Assembly: GCA_036003045.1 (NCBI GenBank)
Contig: DASYSS010000037.1
Coordinates: forward strand, 42,905-106,904
Direction: 5' to 3'
From: Gemmatimonadaceae bacterium
GTDB taxonomy: Bacteria > Gemmatimonadota > Gemmatimonadetes > Gemmatimonadales > Gemmatimonadaceae
DNA: 64,000 nt
Shown: piece after piece, positions 28,218 to 35,146 of the stretch
How the letters are laid out: every line of letters begins with the position of its first letter
How positions within the stretch are numbered: the stretch's first letter is position 1
Made by a program: the position numbers and the translations under genes
Notes under the pieces: model-generated
Told to the model about the DNA's origin: nothing
The model's input: only the letters and a program-made list of their open reading frames with translations
Database searches by the model: none

Positions 28218-28251
28218 AAACGCGGCGAGCGATGCTCGCCGCGTTTTTTTT
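28218..28251 (+). terminator. Intrinsic terminator of the ATP-grasp/KamA operon
   Basis: A perfect 13-bp stem (AAACGCGGCGAGC and its complement) with a GAT loop ends in a run of eight T residues, 18 bp after the KamA stop. It marks the operon's end clearly. Confidence 0.9.
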
Positions 28252-28289
28252 CGCCGGGCCACCCCCGGAGAGGCCGCTACCGCTTTCAA

Positions 28290-29336
28290 CTACGGCACGT
28301 AGACGAACGCTTCCGATCCGTTGCCCGGGTTGGCGGGATCCGGATTCAGCGTTGCGGATCCGACGATCAAACCGGGATCGTTCAGCCCGAGGGCGCTCGT
28401 ACTCCCATACGCCACCCCGTCCTTGATCGCCTGGAAGCCGGCGACGATAGCCTGTGGCGGTGGCTTGAGCGACGCCTGCCAACCACTCGCCGGCCCGCCG
28501 GCGTTGCCAACGGCCTGATTCGCCTCGCCCACCGCTCGGTGATTGTTGCTGATCTTGTGTCCGATGGCAAACGGCGCTCCTCCCGCAGCGAGAACAACTG
28601 GCAGCAGTTCGGGAGCTCGAATCGCGTTGCCATTCTGCGCCGGCCACACGTAGGCGAACGTCCTCATGCTGCCGTCGTTCGCGAACACCCCGCTGTCGCC
28701 GATCAACTCGCCCTGGTTGTTGATTCCAAAGAGCTGGGTAAACTGGCCGCCCTGCACAGGCGCTATCGCCTGAAACGTTCCGCCCCAAGGCTCGGCGCTA
28801 TTCGCCTCCGGAGTGAACACGAAGCCCACCGTGCCCGGGGGTTTTCCGTTCGCTCCAAGAAACGCCATGTCCTTGTAGATGCCGACGATCTGGTTCTTGT
28901 CGTTCACGCCGTGCGCGTGGAAGAAGTTGTCGAGTGAAGTCGGTAGGTCGGCCGGGTGCGGCTTGAGAACGTTGAAATCGGCCGTGCCCGACCCATTCTG
29001 CGCGGCCGCGACCGAGATCCAGAAGGCGAAGCTGACCATCGGATTGCCTTTGAAGTCGATTCGGCCGACGATTCGCTCGTGATTGACGTCGAGGAGGCGG
29101 GTGCCGAGGTACGCGCTGTTGCTCAGGAGTTTCTGCGCGGCGGGATCGTTGTAGCCGATTCCAACGATCGGGTCGCCTCCGGCTTTCGTGTCCCACACAA
29201 AGCCGGAGAAAATTCCCCCGACCGTGTACGATCCGACGACTAGACCGTCGTCGTTGATCGCGGTCGCTGCTGACTGGCCGATCGGCTGACCCACTGAGCT
29301 GAGGTCGACGAAATTGAATCCAGGCTCGAGTTTCAC
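28290..29336 (-). CDS. HAF-repeat-like protein
   Basis: The 348-residue protein starts at GTG (29336), six bases after a GGAGG Shine-Dalgarno sequence. It contains several repeats of the form INDDGLVVGSY, VNDKNQIVGIY, INNQGELIGDS and LNDPGLIVGSA, spaced roughly 40-90 residues apart, which is the signature of HAF repeats. Such repeats form beta-propeller-like, often extracellular proteins, but no signal peptide is visible here. Function is unknown. Confidence 0.7.
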   Translation of the reverse strand: MKLEPGFNFVDLSSVGQPIGQSAATAINDDGLVVGSYTVGGIFSGFVWDTKAGGDPIVGIGYNDPAAQKLLSNSAYLGTRLLDVNHERIVGRIDFKGNPMVSFAFWISVAAAQNGSGTADFNVLKPHPADLPTSLDNFFHAHGVNDKNQIVGIYKDMAFLGANGKPPGTVGFVFTPEANSAEPWGGTFQAIAPVQGGQFTQLFGINNQGELIGDSGVFANDGSMRTFAYVWPAQNGNAIRAPELLPVVLAAGGAPFAIGHKISNNHRAVGEANQAVGNAGGPASGWQASLKPPPQAIVAGFQAIKDGVAYGSTSALGLNDPGLIVGSATLNPDPANPGNGSEAFVYVP

Positions 29337-29661
29337 GGAAATCCTCCAGGCAGTCGTGCCCCGCGGTGAGTCAGGTTCGCAACGGGATCACTCCGTAGCA
29401 CGGCGCTGGGTTTCCAAAGCCGACATCACTCCGGGCTTGCCTGGCACGAAGAGACAAGATCCTCTAATGCTGGGCGATCGCGAGACGACAGAACATTCTT
29501 CTCTCCGAACCACACGCGACGGTGGCGGGAATCGCGCGGCGTCACGTCGGCCGGGTCAGCGGTGGCTACCTTGGCCCATCGCGCGCCCGCCATGGACCTT
29601 CTGAGGCGGGCGGTGGGAGCCGGCAAACCCTTTCGCGCCGCCCAGCGACTATCTGACAACG
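29337..29661. other. Divergent intergenic region without a gene
   Basis: I see no convincing coding sequence in this 325-bp gap. It holds the ribosome-binding site of the HAF-repeat gene at one end and a candidate ECF-type promoter at the other. A few short open frames lack a plausible start and codon pattern. Confidence 0.5.
29622..29653 (+). promoter_or_regulatory. Candidate ECF-type promoter of the sigma/receptor locus
   Basis: GGCAAACC (29622-29629) resembles the -35 element of ECF sigma factors, and CGACTATC (29646-29653) lies at a typical distance as a -10 element. The predicted start is only a few bases before the sigma ATG, which would give a nearly leaderless mRNA. Autoregulation is inferred. 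Confidence 0.35.
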
Positions 29662-30219
29662 ATGCTCGAAGACCTCGGCAGATCGGTCACTGACGACGAT
29701 CTCGCTCGCGCCGTCCGGCGCGGGCGCGAAGGCGCCGAGCGCGCGTTCGGGATTCTGTACGACCGGCACACGCCGCGGGCGTACCAGACCGCGTGGCGAA
29801 TACTCGGCGGCTCTCGCGCCGACGTCGAGGACGCGGTGCAGGAGACGTGGGTCCGTGCCATCGCGTCGCTCGACACCCGCGTGAGCGGAGGCGACTTCGG
29901 ATCGTGGCTGAGAAGCATCGCGGCGCACGTCGCGATCGACATCGTCCGCAAGCAGCGGCGGCTCGACTTCGACGCGAACGTGGACGTCGCGCTCGACGAG
30001 AACGACGACGCCGCTGTGTGGTTGGATCTGGAGACGGCCATCGCGTCGCTGCCCAACGGCTACCGGACCGTATTGGTGCTGCACGACATCGAAGGATTCA
30101 CGCACGAAGAAATCGGCGAGCGCCTGCAAATCGCCGCCGGGACATCGAAGGCACAGCTGTTCAAGGCGAGACGCGCCGTACGCGCGCGGCTGTCGCCGAG
30201 GATCGAGGAGACGACATGA
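29662..30219 (+). CDS. ECF-type RNA polymerase sigma factor
   Basis: The 185-residue protein has region 2 (AFGILYDRHTPRAYQTAWRIL, VEDAVQETWVRA) and region 4 (LPNGYRTVLVLHDIEGFTHEEIGERL, GTSKAQLFKARRAV) of an ECF sigma factor. Its stop overlaps the next gene by ATGA. The downstream genes encode a membrane anti-sigma-like protein, a PDZ protein and a large outer-membrane receptor, so it probably directs a cell-envelope response. The signal is unknown. Confidence 0.87.
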   Translation: MLEDLGRSVTDDDLARAVRRGREGAERAFGILYDRHTPRAYQTAWRILGGSRADVEDAVQETWVRAIASLDTRVSGGDFGSWLRSIAAHVAIDIVRKQRRLDFDANVDVALDENDDAAVWLDLETAIASLPNGYRTVLVLHDIEGFTHEEIGERLQIAAGTSKAQLFKARRAVRARLSPRIEETT

Positions 30220-30578
30220 TCGACAATGAGGATCGACCGTTCGACGAGAACGAATGGACCGCCGAGGAGTGCGCGCGATTCGCGGCGCTGAGCGCGCACC
30301 GGATTCCTCCGGCTGAGCTCAAGCGACGAACCGTGCGGGTGCTTCGCGAGCGCGGATATTTCGGACGTCGCACGCCGTCGACGGGTTTGGTCGTGGGCGG
30401 TTTGGTCGCCGCGGCAGCCGTCTTCGCCGCCGGTGCGGCGGTCGGATACTCGGCGGCCGAGCGCAAACCGGTGCCGGCTACGACGATTCCCGTCTCGTTT
30501 GCCGCGAATCGGGGTGCCGCGCCGATCGACTCGATACCACAGCCCGCTCCGGCGACGAGGCACGTCGTATGGTACTGA
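30216..30578 (+). CDS. Single-pass membrane protein, probable anti-sigma partner
   Basis: The 120-residue product has an acidic cytoplasmic N-terminus (about 50 residues), one membrane helix (about residues 57-80, Ala/Gly-rich) and a 40-residue periplasmic tail. A single cysteine near residue 19 is present but the zinc-binding HxxxCxxC motif of anti-sigma factors is not. The overlapping start (ATGA) with the sigma gene and the topology support an anti-sigma role by inference. Confidence 0.6.
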   Translation: MIDNEDRPFDENEWTAEECARFAALSAHRIPPAELKRRTVRVLRERGYFGRRTPSTGLVVGGLVAAAAVFAAGAAVGYSAAERKPVPATTIPVSFAANRGAAPIDSIPQPAPATRHVVWY

Positions 30579-31345
30579 CACGAGGCATCTCGATCGGCGT
30601 GCTCATCGCCGGTGTCGCGACGACGTCTTCGGCGCAGAATGGTCGGGGTGGTGGCGGCGGCGGCCAGGCAGGCTGGGGGGGGCGGGGCATCTTCGAAAGC
30701 GGCGCCGCGCGGTCCGCCGGACCGCGACCGATGCTCTTTGGTTTTGCTTTGGAGTGTACGCGATGCGGCGCCGTCGGCCGCGGCGGCGGAATGAGTGGCG
30801 GGGGCTCGGGGGAGGGGGGGACCGCGGGACGCGGGCGCGGTGAATTCGTCGGCGCCGCGCGCGGCGGTGGATTGGCCGTCTGGCGTTACGACGAATACCC
30901 GCGCGTCGCGGCCGTCGTGCCGGGAGGCGCCGCCGACCGCGCGGGAATTCGCGAAGGCGACGTGCTCCTCGCCGTCGACGGAATGTCGATCACGACCGAC
31001 GAAGGCTCGCGGCGATTCAGCGAGCTCCGCGCGGGCGACACTGCGAGCTTCTCTCTCGATCGCGCCGGCAAGACGGTCGACGTGAATATCGTCGTGGGTC
31101 GGGGCGGAGGACGCGGCGGCAGTCTCGTCGAGCCGCCCGCGGCCAACGCACCCAACTTCACGACGCGTGCTCGGGATACCCGCGTCGACGTGTGGAGCGA
31201 CGCGCGCGTCGTGGAATCGACCGACTCCACCGGCGCGACGATTCTGAGAGTTGGCAACACGGTCATCCGCCTTTCCGGAGACTCACCCGTCGGCATCCTG
31301 CGCAGAGGTCGCGGCCGGCTGGGAGGCACGCCTCCGACGAACTGA
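30569..31345 (+). CDS. Exported PDZ-domain protein
   Basis: The 258-residue protein starts with a signal peptide (ending near TTSSAQ, residue 23), followed by a glycine-rich stretch with a CTRC motif (near residues 63-66). A PDZ-like domain spans about residues 100-180, with VPGGAADRAGIREGDVLLAVDG, the typical carboxylate-binding loop and helix. It overlaps the anti-sigma gene by 10 bp. PDZ proteins in such loci often sense misfolded outer-membrane proteins or tether a protease, but no protease domain is present. Confidence 0.75.
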   Translation: MVLTRGISIGVLIAGVATTSSAQNGRGGGGGGQAGWGGRGIFESGAARSAGPRPMLFGFALECTRCGAVGRGGGMSGGGSGEGGTAGRGRGEFVGAARGGGLAVWRYDEYPRVAAVVPGGAADRAGIREGDVLLAVDGMSITTDEGSRRFSELRAGDTASFSLDRAGKTVDVNIVVGRGGGRGGSLVEPPAANAPNFTTRARDTRVDVWSDARVVESTDSTGATILRVGNTVIRLSGDSPVGILRRGRGRLGGTPPTN

Positions 31346-31384
31346 AGCGCGATCTGATATTCGATCTTCTCTCAGGGCACACCC

Positions 31385-34300
31385 GTGATCACACGCCACG
31401 CTTTCGTCGACGCGACTCGACGAGTCACTCGAATCGTCGCCGGAACCGCCGTCGCGACGCTCTTCGCGACGTCTCTCCGTGCACAGGACATCCAGCGCGA
31501 CGTCCTTGCCGGCCACGTCACCGGACCCGCCGGCCCGGTGCGCGGCGCGGTTGTGAGCGTGACGAACGTGGGAGCGCCGCAGGGCACGCCCCCGCAGAAC
31601 GCGCGGACCGATGTCGAGGGACGGTGGCTGCTCGCCGTTCAGGAAGGCACCGGCAACTATGCGATTCGTGTGACGGCGATCGGCATGAAGCCCGCCGAGA
31701 CGACCGCGAAGCGCGGTGAGCCTCGCAAGCCGATCATCGTCGACGTCACGCTCGTCGCGAATCCCGCGGTGCTCGACACGATGAAGGTCGTCGCCCGGCA
31801 ACGACCCCGCGCCGCGCCGGAGCTGGTCGCGCAGGACCGCGCCGGTGCGCAGGCGGACCGCTTCATCGACGGTTTCGGCGGTGCGATTGCCGTTGCCGAT
31901 CAGGGCAATCTTGCGGCAATGGCTTCGTCGATTCCAGGCATTACGCTTTCGACCGATGCCACGACCGGCATCCCCAGCTTCTCCGTACTGGGTTTGTCCG
32001 GCGATCAGAATCGCGTCACGATGAACGGGTTGAGCTTCGGCGGTGGCGACGTACCGCGCGATGCGATCGCCGACGTCCGTGTCACGCCGATCACGTACGA
32101 TGTATCCCGCGGCGGCTTCAGCGGCGGACAACTGTCCGTCCTCACCTACCCCGGCGGCAACTTCCACACGCGATTGCTCCATGCGACGCTCGACGAACGG
32201 TCGTTCCAGTTCACGGACGCCGCCGGCCGGAGGCTGGGTGCGCCATACGCGAACACGCAGATCAGCGGAGCCGCCGCCGGTCCGATCGTCGTGGATCACC
32301 TGTTCTACAGCACGTCGCTCCAGGTCGGCCGAAAGACGAGCGACTTGCAGTCGCTTCTCACGAGCGACCCCCTGGCATGGGAGCGCATCGGCGTCGCGCA
32401 GGATTCGGTGTCGCAGGCGCTCCGCGCCGCGAGCGCCCTTCAGCTTCCCGTCTCCGTGTCGCTCGTGCCCTCGCAGCGAACCATCGACAACGTCTCCGGA
32501 CTCGGACGCATCGACTGGCTTTCGACCAGCGCCCAGGGGCCGCCCGATCGGAGCGCCGACCTGATCGTTTCGGCACGTCACAACAACTCGGCGGCGGCGT
32601 TTCTCGGCCCAACGGCGGCGCCTGGCCACGGCGGCGACATCGCGACGAACGGTGGCGACGTGCTCGCCGAGTTCGCGGCGTACCTCCCGAACAACTTTCT
32701 GAACAACGCGCGCCTGGGAGCACACCTCAACACGACGTCCAGTACGCCCTACCTCACGATTCCGGATGCGCGCGTCCTCGTCACGTCGCAGTTCGCCGAC
32801 GGAACCGAGGGATTGAGCACTCTCCAATTCGGAGCGAACTCCGCCCTGCCCCGACACGTGAGAACGTCAGGGGCCGAGTTCTACGATCTGCTGACCTGGT
32901 TGTCGGTCGACCGAACGCACCACGTTCGCGTGACGGTCGACGCGCGCGAGGACGGCTTCAGCCAGGAGCAGTACGGCAACTCTCGCGGGACGTACTTCTA
33001 CAATTCGATCGCCGACCTCGGCGCAAACCGGCCGAGCAGCTTCACCCGTTCGTTCGTGAATCAGGAAGCGTCGGGCCGCGCACTGACGCAGGCATTCTCG
33101 ATCGGCGACGATTGGCGTCCGGTTCCGCGCGCCACGATCATGTACGGCATTCGCGTCGACGCGAACCAGTTCCTCGACCATGCGCCCTACAATCCCGCGA
33201 TCGATTCGGCGTTCGGTGCTAGAACCGATTATGCGCCCACTCCTATAGACATCAGCCCGCGCATCGGGTTCTTCCGACAGTTCGGCTACAACGGAACGAC
33301 CGGAATTCCCGGCTTCGGCGCTCCGCGCGGCAACGTGCACGGCGGCATCGGTCTTTTCCGAAACGACGTCGCGCCGACTCTGATCGCGCCGGCGCTGCTC
33401 GCGAACGGCTCGGCCGACGCGGTCCATCAGGTTCAGTGCGTGGGATCCGCCGTACCCGCTCCGGATTGGAGCTCGTTCGAGACCAACGCGGCGACGATCC
33501 CGAGCCAGTGCGCGGACACGAGTGCGCAATCGCCCTTCGCGGCGAGCAAGCCGAACGTCTGGTTCGTCGACCGCGGATTCTCGCCACAACACGCGTGGCG
33601 AGGCAGTCTGGGAATCAACACGTTCCTGATCCCGAAGCTCGTCCGCTTCGGCCTCGAGGGACTCTATTCGCTCAACCTCGGCCAACAGGGTGTGCTCGAC
33701 CGAAACTTCTCCGGCGCGCAGGGATTCACGTTGGCGAGCGAAGCAGGACGGCCGGTCTACGCGAACGCCTCGAGCATCGTCCCGCCCTCCGGCGAGCTGA
33801 CGAACCACGATTCTCGACTGAACACGGGATTCGGGTCCGTATCCGCGCTGCGCACCGATTTGCGGTCGCACTCGAGCCAGATCGTGTTCAACGTCTATCC
33901 GGCGCCGGGCGATCAGCTCGGACGCTTCACGCAGTGGAACGTGACGTACGTCTTTCAGTCGGTTCGCGAGCAGAGTCGCGGATTCAACGGATCGACAGCC
34001 GGTGATCCGCGCGATCTCGCCTGGGGCCGCGCGACGAGCGATTTCCGGCACCAGATCACGGCGTCCATCTCGACTCGAGTCGGGTCGTTGTTCTCGGTCG
34101 CGACGACGGCGAGGCTTACGTCGGGACTGCCGTTCACACCGGTGGTCAGCGCCGACATCAACGGCGATGGCTTCGCGAACGACCGTGCGTTCGTGTTCCC
34201 TTCGGCGACGAGCGACACCGCGGTGCAGCACGGCATGGCGTCGCTCTTGGCCGGCGCGCCGAGTCGCGTTCGCGACTGCTTGCTGCGCCAAGCGGGCGCG

Positions 34301-35110
34301 ATCGCGGGGCGGAACAGCTGTGAAGGTCCCTGGACGGCGACGATGAACGCCGTGGCCTCGCTCAATCCTGAGCTCTTCCGATTGCAGAACCGCGCACAGA
34401 TCTCGCTCTCGCTGACCAACGTTCCGGCGGGTCTCGACGAGCTGCTGCACGGTTCCGGGCATCTGCAGGGCTGGGGACAGCCGGCAGCGTCCGATCCGAC
34501 GCTGCTCTTCGTCCGCGGGTTCGATCCGGCGCAGCAGCGGTATCTCTACAGCGTGAATCCTCGTTTCGGCGACACGCGGCCGAGCCGCACCGGGGTCCGC
34601 GCGCCATTCCTGATCACGCTCGAGGCGCGGTTGCAGCTCGGCCGCCCCGGGTTGGAACAAATCGTCGACCAGGTGCTCTCACCGGGTCGGTCGAACGGCG
34701 GCGATAAGTTGACGCCGCAGCAGATCCGGAATCGCGTCTCGAACGGCGTGTTCAACGCGGTGCACGGCGTGCTTCAGGCGAAGGACTCGCTCTCGTTCCT
34801 GTCGAACGACCAGCTCAAGCAACTCACGGCGCTCGATCGCCGCGTGACGGCGCAGGGCGATTCGATTTTGAATCCGCTGGTGCAGTACCTGGCCGCGCTG
34901 CCGGGGTCGTACAGCCGGTCGGAGGTGATGGCGCGCGTGCTCGACGTTCAGGTGAAGATGTTCGACATCGCGCTCGAGGGGATGCGCGATGCGGGAAAGA
35001 TCTTGAGTCCGGAGCAGATCAACGAGTTCCCGCCGGCGCTGCGCTCGGCGTTCGACATCAATCGATTGAAGACGATCCGGCCGGTGGCGGGATTTTTCCC
35101 GAATTACTGA
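31385..35110 (+). CDS. Large TonB-dependent-receptor-like outer-membrane protein
   Basis: The 1,241-residue protein starts at GTG (31385) with a signal peptide ending near SLRAQ (residue 33). A carboxypeptidase-regulatory-like beta domain (about 38-115) precedes a plug-like region (GIPSFSVLGLSGDQNRVTMNGLSFG) and a long beta-barrel. After the barrel an unusual helical tail of about 140 residues (starting near 1,100) contains repeats of the LSPEQINEFPPALR type. No obvious TonB box is visible. Together with the upstream sigma, anti-sigma and PDZ genes it forms one locus, likely for uptake or envelope sensing. The ligand is unknown. Confidence 0.8.
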   Translation: MITRHAFVDATRRVTRIVAGTAVATLFATSLRAQDIQRDVLAGHVTGPAGPVRGAVVSVTNVGAPQGTPPQNARTDVEGRWLLAVQEGTGNYAIRVTAIGMKPAETTAKRGEPRKPIIVDVTLVANPAVLDTMKVVARQRPRAAPELVAQDRAGAQADRFIDGFGGAIAVADQGNLAAMASSIPGITLSTDATTGIPSFSVLGLSGDQNRVTMNGLSFGGGDVPRDAIADVRVTPITYDVSRGGFSGGQLSVLTYPGGNFHTRLLHATLDERSFQFTDAAGRRLGAPYANTQISGAAAGPIVVDHLFYSTSLQVGRKTSDLQSLLTSDPLAWERIGVAQDSVSQALRAASALQLPVSVSLVPSQRTIDNVSGLGRIDWLSTSAQGPPDRSADLIVSARHNNSAAAFLGPTAAPGHGGDIATNGGDVLAEFAAYLPNNFLNNARLGAHLNTTSSTPYLTIPDARVLVTSQFADGTEGLSTLQFGANSALPRHVRTSGAEFYDLLTWLSVDRTHHVRVTVDAREDGFSQEQYGNSRGTYFYNSIADLGANRPSSFTRSFVNQEASGRALTQAFSIGDDWRPVPRATIMYGIRVDANQFLDHAPYNPAIDSAFGARTDYAPTPIDISPRIGFFRQFGYNGTTGIPGFGAPRGNVHGGIGLFRNDVAPTLIAPALLANGSADAVHQVQCVGSAVPAPDWSSFETNAATIPSQCADTSAQSPFAASKPNVWFVDRGFSPQHAWRGSLGINTFLIPKLVRFGLEGLYSLNLGQQGVLDRNFSGAQGFTLASEAGRPVYANASSIVPPSGELTNHDSRLNTGFGSVSALRTDLRSHSSQIVFNVYPAPGDQLGRFTQWNVTYVFQSVREQSRGFNGSTAGDPRDLAWGRATSDFRHQITASISTRVGSLFSVATTARLTSGLPFTPVVSADINGDGFANDRAFVFPSATSDTAVQHGMASLLAGAPSRVRDCLLRQAGAIAGRNSCEGPWTATMNAVASLNPELFRLQNRAQISLSLTNVPAGLDELLHGSGHLQGWGQPAASDPTLLFVRGFDPAQQRYLYSVNPRFGDTRPSRTGVRAPFLITLEARLQLGRPGLEQIVDQVLSPGRSNGGDKLTPQQIRNRVSNGVFNAVHGVLQAKDSLSFLSNDQLKQLTALDRRVTAQGDSILNPLVQYLAALPGSYSRSEVMARVLDVQVKMFDIALEGMRDAGKILSPEQINEFPPALRSAFDINRLKTIRPVAGFFPNY

Positions 35111-35145
35111 CCGGTGGACCGGTCCACCGGTCCACCGGTCCACCG
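35111..35145. repeat. Octamer repeat with a 20-bp perfect palindrome between convergent genes
   Basis: The sequence consists of four 8-nt units (CGGTGGAC then three CGGTCCAC) right between the stops of the receptor and EF-G genes. Its first 20 bases form a perfect palindrome (CCGGTGGACC and its complement). It may act as a bidirectional terminator or be a mobile short repeat; related copies occur at 543-558 and 57761-57795. Confidence 0.75.
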
Positions 35146-35146
35146 A

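Noticed and set aside
35111..35145. CRISPR array
   Set aside because: The units are only 8 nt long with no spacers between them, and no cas gene is present anywhere in the window.
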